36,312 nucleotides of DNA from NCBI GenBank assembly GCA_025060415.1, contig JANXBT010000001.1, positions 1-36,312 of the forward strand, in the 5' to 3' direction. Under the pieces are notes generated by a model, which saw only the letters and a list, made by a program, of their open reading frames with translations, had not been told where the DNA came from and did not search any database. The translations under genes were made by a program, and so were the position numbers. This DNA is from Candidatus Bipolaricaulota bacterium (lineage in GTDB: Bacteria; Bipolaricaulota; Bipolaricaulia; Bipolaricaulales; Bipolaricaulaceae). Positions 8,505 to 17,083 of this stretch are shown here, piece by piece (positions within the stretch are counted from its first letter, which is position 1; each line of letters begins with the position of its first letter).

Positions 8505-9341
8505 ATGCCCCTGGGCGGGCAAGCGGTCCTCGAGGGCGTGCTCCTCACCGACGGCCAACGCGCCGCGTTGGCCGTGCGCACCCCCCAGGGGATCGTGGTC
8601 GAGGCCCTAAGCGTCCCGCGCTTCCCGCGGCTGGAGCGCCTCCCCTTTGTGCGGGGGGCGGTCAAGCTCTACCAGCTTTTGGCCGTGGGCCTGGCGGCCC
8701 TCGAGCGGTCCGCCGCCCTGGCCTTCCCCGAGGAGAAGGGCTCGCCCGGAGGCTTCGCCCTCGCCGTGGGCCTAGCCCTCCTCCTCCTTGTGGGCGGGTT
8801 CATCGTCCTCCCCCTTTTCCTGGCCACCCGCACCGGCCTGGAGAACCGGGTCCTCTTGAACCTCGTGGAGGGCGGGATCCGCGTGGCCTTCTTCGCCCTC
8901 TACCTTGGGGGGATCGCGTTCCTGCCGGACGTGCGCCGCCTGTTCCAGTACCACGGCGCGGAGCACAAGGTGGTGCACGCCTACGAGGCGGGCGAGCCCT
9001 CCCTGGACGGGGCCCTCAAGCACAGCCCCCTCCACGCCCGCTGCGGCACGAACTTCGTGTTCCTCTTCATCGCCGTGGCCCTCCTCCTTTTCTCCCTCGT
9101 TCCCGCGGAGGCCTTCTGGGTCCGGCTCCTGGTGCGGCTTGGCCTTCTCCCCGTGGTGGCCGGGATCACCTATGAGCTCCTGCAGCTGGGCGCGCGGACG
9201 CCGGCCCTGGCCCCGCTCCTTTGGCCCGGCCTCTTTTTCCAGCGCCTGACCACGCGGGAGCCGGAGCCCGGGCAAATCGAGGTGGCCCTGGCCGCCCTCC
9301 GTCAGCTCCTGGCGGAGAGGAGTTCCTCCACCACGGAGTAG
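8505..9341 (+). CDS. DUF1385 family integral membrane protein
   Basis: A 278-residue protein of the DUF1385 (YqhQ-like) family. Conserved features are the N-terminal GGQAVLEGV (residues 4-12), the central YHGAEHKVVHAYE (about 149-161) with its His/Glu cluster, and HARCGTNF (about 177-184). Hydrophobic stretches near 84-108, 122-140, 184-200 and 203-216 look like membrane segments. The biochemical role is unknown; the conserved His/Glu/Cys residues could bind metal, but this is inference. In other bacteria the family often lies by rpmE and prfA, and the rpmE link is kept here (no gap between stop and start). The last 40 bases overlap the 3' end of the PHP gene on the other strand. Confidence 0.9.
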   Translation: MPLGGQAVLEGVLLTDGQRAALAVRTPQGIVVEALSVPRFPRLERLPFVRGAVKLYQLLAVGLAALERSAALAFPEEKGSPGGFALAVGLALLLLVGGFIVLPLFLATRTGLENRVLLNLVEGGIRVAFFALYLGGIAFLPDVRRLFQYHGAEHKVVHAYEAGEPSLDGALKHSPLHARCGTNFVFLFIAVALLLFSLVPAEAFWVRLLVRLGLLPVVAGITYELLQLGARTPALAPLLWPGLFFQRLTTREPEPGQIEVALAALRQLLAERSSSTTE

Positions 9342-10144
9342 GGCACCTTCACCAGGCCCAGGCTCTCCTTCACCGAGCCGGGCCCGTGGTCGTCGGAGCC
9401 GCCCGTGGCGATGAGGCCCAGGTCCCGTACGATGGGGGGGAGCTCGGCCAGGCGCGGGTTCAGGGGGCGGTCCCAGCCGGTCTCGTAGGGGTAGAAGAGC
9501 TCCACGGCCCGCAGGCCCTGGCCCTTCAGGGCGGAAAGGACGCGTTCCCAGTCCGAAAAGCCGTGGAAGCCGGGGTGGGCCAGGGCCCCCACCCCGCCCG
9601 CCTCCCGGATGGCCGCCAGGACCTGGGCGCTGGTGGGCCGGGCCAGGGGCACGTAGCACAACCCCTCCTCCCCCAGGTACTTGAGGAAGGCCTCCTCCAG
9701 GCTGGCCACCGCGCCCCGCTCCACCAGCAGGGCCGCCAGGTGGGGCCGGCCCACCGAGCCCCGGGCCCGCGCCCGCACCTCCTCGTAGCTCACCTCCACC
9801 CCCAGCACCTCCCGGCAGCGGGCCACCATCGCCTCCATGCGGCGCTCCCGGGCCTGGGCCATCCAGGCGAACAGCGCGCGCATCGCGGGATGCCCGGGGT
9901 CCACGAAGTACCCCAGGATCTCCCCCCGTTCGCCCAGGATGTCCGCCTTGATCTCCACGCCGGTGACCACGAAAAGCCCGTCGATCTCCTGGAAGGGGGC
10001 GCGCAGGTCCGGGCCGATCGTGTCGTGGTCGGTGATGGCGATGGCGGAGAGGCTCGCAGCCCTGGCCCGCGCCACCACCGCGGGGAGGTCCAGGGTCCCG
10101 TCGGACCACCGCGTATGCAGGTGCAAATCAGCCCAGCGTTCCAC
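9302..10144 (-). CDS. PHP-domain phosphoesterase (RNase AM / YciV-like)
   Basis: A 280-residue metal-dependent phosphoesterase of the PHP family. Metal-site motifs in order are DLHLHTRWSDG (His8, His10), ITDHDTI (about 38-44), GVEIKA (about 62-67), LAHPGFHG (about 194-201) and GGSDDHGPGS (about 248-257). The inserted region with RPTSAQVLAAIREAGGVG matches 3',5'-nucleotide bisphosphatase/5'-3' exoribonuclease proteins of the YciV/TrpH group rather than DNA polymerase PHP domains. The likely substrate is therefore 3'-phosphoadenosine 5'-phosphate or short RNA ends; this comes from family knowledge. The start codon lies 17 bases inside the end of nusB, so it is the last gene of the efp-asp23-amaP-nusB run. 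The 3' end overlaps the DUF1385 gene by 40 bases. Confidence 0.88.
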   Translation of the reverse strand: MERWADLHLHTRWSDGTLDLPAVVARARAASLSAIAITDHDTIGPDLRAPFQEIDGLFVVTGVEIKADILGERGEILGYFVDPGHPAMRALFAWMAQARERRMEAMVARCREVLGVEVSYEEVRARARGSVGRPHLAALLVERGAVASLEEAFLKYLGEEGLCYVPLARPTSAQVLAAIREAGGVGALAHPGFHGFSDWERVLSALKGQGLRAVELFYPYETGWDRPLNPRLAELPPIVRDLGLIATGGSDDHGPGSVKESLGLVKVPYSVVEELLSARS

Positions 10145-10526
10145 GCACCCCCTCCTTCCACACCCGGTCCAGGATGGCGTTGACCACCGCCGGCGCCCGC
10201 GCCGTGCCGTAGGCCTTGGCCAGCTCCACCGCCTCGTCGATCACCACCTCCGGCGGGGTGTCCGTGAACAGGAGCTCGTAAAGCCCAAGGCGGAGGATGT
10301 TGCGGTCCACCAGGGGGAGGCGGTCCAGGCCCCAGCCGTGGGCGCGCGCGTCGATGATGGGGTCGATCTTATCCCGCTGGGCGAGCACCCCCGCCAGGAG
10401 GGCGTGGGCGAACTCCCGGGCCTCCTTGGGCAGGTCCACCTCGGCCAACAGCTCCTCCGGGGGGAGCGGGAGGAACTCCCAGCGGTAGAGGCAGCGGAGG
10501 ACGGCCTCGCGGGCTTTGCGCCGCAT
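10128..10526 (-). CDS. nusB: Transcription antitermination factor NusB
   Basis: A 132-residue all-helical NusB, the RNA-binding factor that acts with NusE/S10 on boxA in rRNA antitermination. The sequence starts MRRKAREAVLRCLYRWEF and has the family core LVDRNILRLGLYELLF followed by PPEVVIDEAVELAKAYG and NAILDRVWKE. ATG 10526 shares its A with the stop of amaP (TGATG), so translation is coupled. The order efp, asp23, amaP, nusB is known from low-GC Gram-positives and some deep lineages. Confidence 0.95.
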   Translation of the reverse strand: MRRKAREAVLRCLYRWEFLPLPPEELLAEVDLPKEAREFAHALLAGVLAQRDKIDPIIDARAHGWGLDRLPLVDRNILRLGLYELLFTDTPPEVVIDEAVELAKAYGTARAPAVVNAILDRVWKEGVRGTLG

Positions 10527-11035
10527 CAGCCGCGGACGGTGGCGCCGTGGACGAGGACCTGGACCTCCTGGACCTCGAGGCCCGTGCGGCGGGCCACCTC
10601 CGTGGCGAGGAGGTCCTGCAGGCGCTCCGCCAGGCTGGGGATGCTCGCCTCCTCGGGGAGGCGCAGGGAAACGCGGAGGGCGAGGGCCTTCCCCTTGGAG
10701 AGGAGGCGCACCTGGAACGGGGTCCCCCCCAGCTCCTCCGCGAGGAGGCCCACCACGAGCTGGGTCACGGTGCGGGGGGCGATGAGGATGAGGCCCTTGG
10801 GGCCGGAGAGGGCCAGGGCCCGCTGGAGGCCGGTGCGGCGCACCGCCAAGGCCATCACGATCCCGGAGGCGGCGAGGAACACGGCGGTCAGGGCGCCCAA
10901 CCCCACCCGCACCGCGAGGGGGGAGGCCGTGCGCTCGCCCACCGCCACCTCCGGCGGGTAGAGGCCGGCGCCCAGCCCGCTCAGGACCGCGCACGCCAGG
11001 AGCGCCAGGGCCTCAAGCCAAAGGAGGAGCGTCAT
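10526..11035 (-). CDS. amaP: AmaP-like alkaline-shock membrane anchor protein
   Basis: A 169-residue protein with two N-terminal membrane helices (about 3-25 and 45-65; cores LLLWLEALALLACAVLSGL and GLGALTAVFLAASGIVMAL). A cytosolic domain follows with the Asp23-like pattern PRTVTQLVVGLLAEELGG...VRVSLRLPEEASIPSLAERLQ. In Firmicutes AmaP tethers Asp23 to the membrane. Here two Asp23 genes lie directly upstream and overlap it (ATGA at 11032-11035), which supports the same role. The stop TGA overlaps the nusB start. The symbol rests on layout and neighbours rather than strong sequence identity. Confidence 0.8.
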   Translation of the reverse strand: MTLLLWLEALALLACAVLSGLGAGLYPPEVAVGERTASPLAVRVGLGALTAVFLAASGIVMALAVRRTGLQRALALSGPKGLILIAPRTVTQLVVGLLAEELGGTPFQVRLLSKGKALALRVSLRLPEEASIPSLAERLQDLLATEVARRTGLEVQEVQVLVHGATVRG

Positions 11036-11406
11036 GCCCGTCCCTCCGGCTCCACGATCCCCACCACCTCCACGTCCACCGCCTCCACGGGGAGGGTGGT
11101 GAGGCGCTCCACCTCCGTCTTCACCTTCTCCTGGAGCTCCTGGGCCACCTCGGGCAGGACCCGGCCGTAGCTGACCCCCACGGAGAGGGCGATGCGCACC
11201 CGGCCCCCAAGGAGCTCGGTGTGCACGTAGCGTTGGACCGCGCTCCCATGGGGGAGGGGGTCGCCCTTGGGGGAGTAGACGCCGGGCACCTCCGCCGCGG
11301 CCAGGCCGGCGATGGTGGCGATGACCTCCTTGGCCACGCTGATCTTGCCCGCCTCCTCCTCGGGCTCCTCGGGCCGATGGGGCCTAGACGCTCTCTCCGC
11401 TTTCAA
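11032..11406 (-). CDS. Asp23/Gls24 family protein (second copy)
   Basis: A 124-residue Asp23/Gls24 envelope-stress protein. Family features are ISVAKEVIATIAGLAAAEVPGV, then a hydrophilic loop, RVRIALSVGVSYGRVLPEV and a C-terminal beta strand VEAVDVEVVGIV. The start is TTG 11406, chosen because GGAGG lies six bases upstream and no ATG or GTG fits. The gene overlaps the end of the first Asp23 copy by 23 bases and the amaP start by 4. With AmaP it probably forms a membrane-associated complex supporting envelope homeostasis. The two Asp23 copies are well diverged. Confidence 0.85.
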   Translation of the reverse strand: MKAERASRPHRPEEPEEEAGKISVAKEVIATIAGLAAAEVPGVYSPKGDPLPHGSAVQRYVHTELLGGRVRIALSVGVSYGRVLPEVAQELQEKVKTEVERLTTLPVEAVDVEVVGIVEPEGRA

Positions 11407-11758
11407 TCTCCACCTCCGGCAGGAAGACCTCCTGGACGTAGACGTTGACCCGGGCCACCCGCACGCCCACCATGCCCTCCAGGGCCTCGCGCACGGCCTG
11501 CTGGACCCCTTGGGCCACCTCCTGCACGGGGTAGCCGTACATCACGCCGATGCGCACGTTCACGTCCAGGGCCCCGGACTCGGTGGCCTGCACCTCCACC
11601 CCCGGCTCGCCCCCGAACACGCTGGCCAGCCCGCGCGGCCGCCACAGGCGCACCCCCTCCATCTGCTCCACGGCCTTGCTGGCGATGCGCACCAGCACCT
11701 CCGGCCGCACCCGGAGCTTGCCCAGGGGCAGGGTCATCTCCACGCGGGCCTCGGGCAT
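11384..11758 (-). CDS. Asp23/Gls24 family protein (first copy)
   Basis: A 124-residue Asp23/Gls24-like protein. It shows RPEVLVRIASKAVEQMEGV, then ALDVNVRIGVMYGYPVQEVA and the end strand VRVARVNVYVQEVFLPEVE. ATG 11758 follows AAGGAGG with good spacing, nine bases after the efp stop. It overlaps the next Asp23 gene by 23 bases. Having two different Asp23 proteins beside one AmaP suggests a hetero-oligomer, by inference from gene order only. Confidence 0.83.
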   Translation of the reverse strand: MPEARVEMTLPLGKLRVRPEVLVRIASKAVEQMEGVRLWRPRGLASVFGGEPGVEVQATESGALDVNVRIGVMYGYPVQEVAQGVQQAVREALEGMVGVRVARVNVYVQEVFLPEVEIESGESV

Positions 11759-11767
11759 CCCCCCTCC

Positions 11768-12331
11768 TTAGCCCACCCGCTCCACGTAGGCCCCGGTGCG
11801 GGTGTCCACGCGGATCACGTCGCCCACCTGCACGAACAGGGGGACCTTGACGACCAGGCCCGTCTCCAGGGTGGCGGGCTTGTCCCCGCCCTGGGCGGTG
11901 TCGCCCCGCACCCCCGGCGGGGTGTCCACCACCCGCAGCTCCACGAAGTTGGGGGGCTCCACCTTCACCAGCTGTCCCTGGTAGTAAAGGCCGGTGACCT
12001 CCATGCCCTCCAGGAGGTAACCCACGATGGGTTCCACCACGGCGGCGGGGATCATGCGCTCCTCGAACGTCTCCTTGTCCATGAACACGAAGGTGTCCGC
12101 GCTGCGGTAGAGGTACTGCATGGGCCGCACCTCCAGGTAGGCGGCCTCCAGGTTGTCGGAGTCGCGCAGGGTTTCGGTGATGACCTGGCCGGTTTTCAGG
12201 TTGCGGAGCTTGGCGCGCACGAAGGCCGAGCCCCGGCCGCGCTTGACGTGCTCGAACTCCAGGACCTCGTAGAGGTTCCCGTTGTAGACCAGGGTCATGC
12301 CGCGGGTGATTTCGCCGATGGTGATCCCCAT
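11768..12331 (-). CDS. efp: Translation elongation factor P
   Basis: A 187-residue EF-P, the usual length, which relieves ribosome stalling at polyproline. ATG 12331 is chosen (MGITIGEITRGMTLVYNG) with AAAGGAGG upstream. Three beta-barrel domains are evident. The tip loop reads VKRGRGSAF, so Arg33 stands where E. coli has modified Lys34. No earP or epmA is in view, so modification cannot be judged. The C-terminal signature GVRGDTAQGGDKPATLETG and VPLFVQVGDVIRVDTRTG are intact. First gene of the operon efp-asp23-asp23-amaP-nusB-PHP, with its own promoter. GroEL here ([11 protein letters not shown]) and XseB have proline-rich ends that could need EF-P. Confidence 0.97.
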   Translation of the reverse strand: MGITIGEITRGMTLVYNGNLYEVLEFEHVKRGRGSAFVRAKLRNLKTGQVITETLRDSDNLEAAYLEVRPMQYLYRSADTFVFMDKETFEERMIPAAVVEPIVGYLLEGMEVTGLYYQGQLVKVEPPNFVELRVVDTPPGVRGDTAQGGDKPATLETGLVVKVPLFVQVGDVIRVDTRTGAYVERVG

Positions 12332-12350
12332 CGCTTCCTCCTTTGTGGGC

Positions 12351-12379
12351 TTTATACCCGCAAGCTTCGGCCCGGACAA
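12351..12379 (-). promoter_or_regulatory. Sigma-70 promoter of the efp operon
   Basis: Reading on the minus strand: TTGTCC (12374-12379), 17-base spacer, TATAAA (12351-12356). Predicted start is near 12344, leaving a leader of about 13 bases that is mostly the AAAGGAGG ribosome site. Confidence 0.75.
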
Positions 12380-12382
12380 GCC

Positions 12383-12799
12383 CTAGAGGCGATCCAGGAG
12401 GACGTGGAGGGTTTGGGGGAGGAGGAGGCCGCCCAGGAAGGGGAGGAGGAGGGCGGGCGGGGGCGGCTGGGCCCGGGGCAGCCCCACCAGGGCCCAGGCC
12501 AGAAGGGCCCAGAGGGCAAGATAAAGGAGGCGGGAGAGGGGGCCGAGGAGGGGGTGGTGGGAGAGGCCGCGGTGCCGGAAGAGGCGGGCGTAGGGCCACC
12601 AAAGGAGCCGCAGGAGGCGCCAGCGCCGGGCCGGCCGGCTGTGGTAGAGGTCGAGGTCGGGGGAGAGGAGGAGGCTGCCCGCGAGGTAGCCCAGGGCGAG
12701 GGGGAGGAGCTCCTGGCGGAGGCCCAGGCGGTGGGCGGCGCCGAGGAGCGGGGGGAGGAGGGCGAGCTCGACCGCCAGGTGCACGGTGTGGCGGGGCAC
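12383..12799 (-). CDS. DUF2227-like metal-binding membrane protein
   Basis: A 138-residue hydrophobic protein resembling the DUF2227 family. It has SPDLDLYHSRPARRW, an R-WWPY segment (RLLWWPYARLFRHRGLSHH) and then membrane helices rich in Leu. The Asp/His pairs (DLD, HRGLSHHP) resemble metal-binding membrane hydrolases of the YdjM/LexA-regulated type, but the function is unknown. GTG 12799 is taken as the start. There is no Shine-Dalgarno site; instead a -10 box ends five bases before it, which suggests a leaderless message. It is divergent from groES, and their promoters overlap. Its stop lies within the -35 region of the efp promoter. Confidence 0.75.
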   Translation of the reverse strand: MPRHTVHLAVELALLPPLLGAAHRLGLRQELLPLALGYLAGSLLLSPDLDLYHSRPARRWRLLRLLWWPYARLFRHRGLSHHPLLGPLSRLLYLALWALLAWALVGLPRAQPPPPALLLPFLGGLLLPQTLHVLLDRL

Positions 12800-12804
12800 G
12801 GGGG

Positions 12805-12834
12805 ATTGTGGGGGAGATGCGGTGGGGGCGGCAA
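12805..12834 (-). promoter_or_regulatory. Promoter of the DUF2227-like gene, leaderless type
   Basis: Minus strand: TTGCCG (12829-12834), 18-base spacer, CACAAT (12805-12810), then five bases to GTG 12799. The predicted transcription start falls on the start codon. The whole element overlaps the upstream edge of the groES promoter on the other strand. Confidence 0.6.
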
Positions 12835-12836
12835 GG

Positions 12837-12865
12837 TTGCGCCGGGGGGAGGGGGGCCGTACAAT
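12837..12865 (+). promoter_or_regulatory. groESL promoter
   Basis: TTGCGC (12837-12842), 17-base spacer, TACAAT (12860-12865). The predicted start, near 12872, lies within the CIRCE element that follows. Confidence 0.75.
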
Positions 12866-12869
12866 GTTT

Positions 12870-12896
12870 TTAGCACCCAGGACCCCAAAGTGCTAA
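12870..12896 (+). promoter_or_regulatory. CIRCE operator (HrcA binding site)
   Basis: TTAGCACCC, nine bases, AAGTGCTAA. This matches the CIRCE consensus (TTAGCACTC-N9-GAGTGCTAA) at 16 of 18 arm positions and at the exact 27-base length. It sits over the predicted transcription start of groESL, so HrcA should block initiation. hrcA itself is not in this window. Confidence 0.92.
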
Positions 12897-12912
12897 CGCG
12901 GGAGGTGGTGGG

Positions 12913-14815
<1,903 letters not shown>

Positions 14816-14832
14816 GGCGCCCGGACGAAGGG

Positions 14833-14871
14833 AAAAGGGCCCCGGCCAGCCGGGGCCCTTTTCTTTTTTTT
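14833..14871 (+). terminator. Strong rho-independent terminator after groEL
   Basis: A 13-bp stem, AAAAGGGCCCCGG / CCGGGGCCCTTTT, has a 4-base loop and is followed by C and eight T. Since the stem has A on one side and T on the other, it may also act for the convergent M20 gene, whose stop is at 14875. Confidence 0.9.
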
Positions 14872-14874
14872 GGG

Positions 14875-16029
14875 CTACTTCGCGGGGCGGCCGTTGCGCG
14901 GCCGCTTCTCCCGGGCCTGGAGGAGGGCCTTGCCCTCCGGGCCGAGGAGGTGGCGGAGGAGGCGGGCGTAGGCCGCGGCGGCCCGCCGCAGGTCCTCCAC
15001 GGCCACGCGCTCGTCCGGCCGGTGGGCCAACTTCTCGTCCCCGGGGCCGAACCCCACCGTGGGGATCCCCCGCCGGCCGCAGCTCTCCACCCCGTCGGTG
15101 GAGAACCGCCACACCCGCAGGGGCGGGTTCCCCAGCGCCTCCCACACCCGGACCACCCAGGGGTGCTCGGGGTCCATGCTCCAGGCGGGGAAGAAGAACT
15201 TGACCTGCGCCGTCTCCCCCGTGTAGAAGCGGAGCTCCGCCTCCTCGATGCTCGCCTCCGCCCCGATGCCCTGGTAGTCGGCGAGCACGGACTTCTCCGT
15301 CTCGCCCCGCACGATCCTCCGGTCCAGGAGGGCCACGCAGCGGTCGGGCACCACGGGCCCGCCCCCGTCCGCGCTGAGGAACACGGGGGCCACCGTCCCC
15401 TGGCCCAAAAGCGGGTCCTCCGGAAGGGGCGTGCGCAGGGCGTGCCCCAGGGCCTCCACCATCCGCTCGATCGCGTTCTCCCCGAGCTCGGGCATGGCGG
15501 CGTGGGCCGCCTTCCCCCGGACGAGGAGGCGGAGCACCGCCCGGCCCCGGTGGCCGATGCCCAGCCGCAGGTCCGTGGGCTCCCCCAGCACCACGAGGTG
15601 GGGCTTCTCCAGCTTGTCCAGGGCCTGGCCCAGGGCCACGCCCTCGGCCGTCTCCTCGTGGGGCACGTAGACGAAGTAGAGGGTGCCCTGGAGGTCGGGG
15701 GCGGCCTGGACGGCCCCGCAGATTTGGGCCGCCAGGGCGCCCTTCATGTCCACCGCGCCCCGGCCGAAGAGGAAGCCCTCCCGGATCTCCCCCGCGAAGG
15801 GCGGGACGGACCAGCCCTCCCCCGCGGGCACGGTGTCCATGTGGCCGGTGAGGACCAGCGTGGGGCCCTCCCCCCGCCGGAGGCGGCCGATCACCGTGCC
15901 CAGGGGGCCGCGCTCGGCCTCGCCAAGCCGGCGCAACGTGGAAAGGAGGAAGTCCGCCAGGTCCTTTTCCGCCCCGGCCGGGCTCGGGATCCGCACCAAC
16001 TCCTGCGCGAGCCGGACCGGGTCGGTCAT
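14875..16029 (-). CDS. M20 family zinc metallopeptidase, YgeY/ArgE/DapE-like
   Basis: A 384-residue cytosolic M20 aminoacylase or peptidase. Metal-site residues are His63 and Asp65 (TGHMDTV), Asp94 (GRGAVDMKG), Glu125/Glu126 (PHEET) and the Glu in GEPTDLRLG; the C-terminal His lies in EKLAHRPDE. The stretch VWRFSTDGVESCGRRGIPTVGFGPG, in which a Gly-rich turn precedes the last metal ligand, most resembles the YgeY group, where the true substrate is unsettled. ATG 16029 overlaps the stop of the GTPase gene (ATGA), which decides this start over any further upstream. A functional link to the GTPase is not evident. Confidence 0.87.
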   Translation of the reverse strand: MTDPVRLAQELVRIPSPAGAEKDLADFLLSTLRRLGEAERGPLGTVIGRLRRGEGPTLVLTGHMDTVPAGEGWSVPPFAGEIREGFLFGRGAVDMKGALAAQICGAVQAAPDLQGTLYFVYVPHEETAEGVALGQALDKLEKPHLVVLGEPTDLRLGIGHRGRAVLRLLVRGKAAHAAMPELGENAIERMVEALGHALRTPLPEDPLLGQGTVAPVFLSADGGGPVVPDRCVALLDRRIVRGETEKSVLADYQGIGAEASIEEAELRFYTGETAQVKFFFPAWSMDPEHPWVVRVWEALGNPPLRVWRFSTDGVESCGRRGIPTVGFGPGDEKLAHRPDERVAVEDLRRAAAAYARLLRHLLGPEGKALLQAREKRPRNGRPAK

Positions 16030-17012
16030 GACAGATGGATCTCCACCACGTCGCGGTCCTGGACCACGTGGTCCAAGGGCACCTGCTGGCCCTGGAACTT
16101 CCCCGAGCCCCAAAGGCGCACGTACTTGAGGCGCTTCACGAAGTCCTTATGGATCTCCTTCACCACGTCCAACACGGTCGCTCCCTCCCGGATCGTGTAG
16201 GGTTTGGAGAGGTCCGGAGGCTGGCCGGGCTTTTTGGTGTAGACGCGGACGATGCCGGAGGCCCGGAAGAGGAGGGCCCGCAGCTCCTCCAGGCCCTCCC
16301 CCGTCACGGTGGACACGCACGCGCAGGGGAACCTGGGCTCCGCCCAGATCCGGAAGAGCTCCGCCGCCTCCGGAGCGAGGTCCACCTTGAGCCCCACGGC
16401 CACGGCGCGCTTCTCCACCTGCCGCCAATCCACCTGCCGGCTGGGCCCGGAGGTGAGCCGGATGTGCCGCGCCCCGAGGAGCTCCAAAACCTCCTCCGCC
16501 TCCCGGTCCCAGGCGGGGCTTGCGAGGTCCAGGCAAAGGGCCACGGCATCGGCCATGCGGATGAGGCCGTAGACCCAGCCCTCCGTGAACTCCCGGGCGA
16601 TCGGCGGAAGGTCCACGAGCTGGATCTGCACGTCCTCGTACTCCATCATCCCCGGCACGGGCTTGAGGGTGGAGAGGGGGTAGGGGGCGATGACGGGGGT
16701 GGCGTTGGTGAGGGCCGCCAGGAGCGAGGACTTGCCGGCGTTGGGCGGGCCCACCAGGACGATCTGGGCCGCGCCCTCCCGCTCCACGTGGTAGCCGGGC
16801 CCACCCCCCTTCCCCGAGCGGCGGGCCTGCTCCATCTGCTCCCGGAGCTTGGCGATCCGCCGCTTGATGTCCGCCTGCATCTTCTCCGTGCCCTTGTGCT
16901 TGGGGATGGTGGCCAGCATCTCCTGGAGGGCGTCGAGCTTCTCCTCCAGGGTTTTGGCCTTGTGGAAGCGTTCGCGGGCCGCAAGGAACTCCGGGGTCAA
17001 ATTCGCCGGCAT
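16026..17012 (-). CDS. DRG/Obg-related GTPase with C-terminal TGS domain
   Basis: A 328-residue P-loop GTPase of the DRG/TGS class. An N-terminal helical, coiled-coil-like part (about 1-75) precedes the G domain: G1 GPPNAGKSS (88-96), a Thr-containing switch region (YPLSTLKPVPG, about 111-121) and G3 DLPP (134-137) in place of DxxG. The usual G4 NKxD appears as LKVD (about 211). G5 looks like VSTVTGEGL. The TGS domain (about 254-328: VRVYTKKPGQPPDLSKP and EIHKDFVKRLKYVRLWG) is typical and may bind RNA or the ribosome. ATG 17012 is preceded by a TACAAT box nine bases away, so the leader is nearly absent. Divergent from fabI. The altered G4 makes guanine specificity uncertain. Confidence 0.87.
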   Translation of the reverse strand: MPANLTPEFLAARERFHKAKTLEEKLDALQEMLATIPKHKGTEKMQADIKRRIAKLREQMEQARRSGKGGGPGYHVEREGAAQIVLVGPPNAGKSSLLAALTNATPVIAPYPLSTLKPVPGMMEYEDVQIQLVDLPPIAREFTEGWVYGLIRMADAVALCLDLASPAWDREAEEVLELLGARHIRLTSGPSRQVDWRQVEKRAVAVGLKVDLAPEAAELFRIWAEPRFPCACVSTVTGEGLEELRALLFRASGIVRVYTKKPGQPPDLSKPYTIREGATVLDVVKEIHKDFVKRLKYVRLWGSGKFQGQQVPLDHVVQDRDVVEIHLS

Positions 17013-17021
17013 CGCCGTTCC

Positions 17022-17027
17022 ATTGTA
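17022..17027 (-). promoter_or_regulatory. -10 box (TACAAT) of the TGS GTPase gene
   Basis: TACAAT on the minus strand, nine bases before ATG 17012; the predicted leader is about three bases. No clear -35 is seen. Confidence 0.55.
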
Positions 17028-17071
17028 GCCCGCCTCCCCACCCCCTTCTACGGCCCGGCCCCAACCCCCCG

Positions 17072-17077
17072 TACAAT
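17072..17077 (+). promoter_or_regulatory. -10 box (TACAAT) of fabI, leaderless type
   Basis: TACAAT ends six bases before ATG 17084, so transcription should begin at or next to the start codon. No Shine-Dalgarno site lies upstream of fabI. No good -35 is seen. Confidence 0.6.
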
Positions 17078-17083
17078 GCCCGT

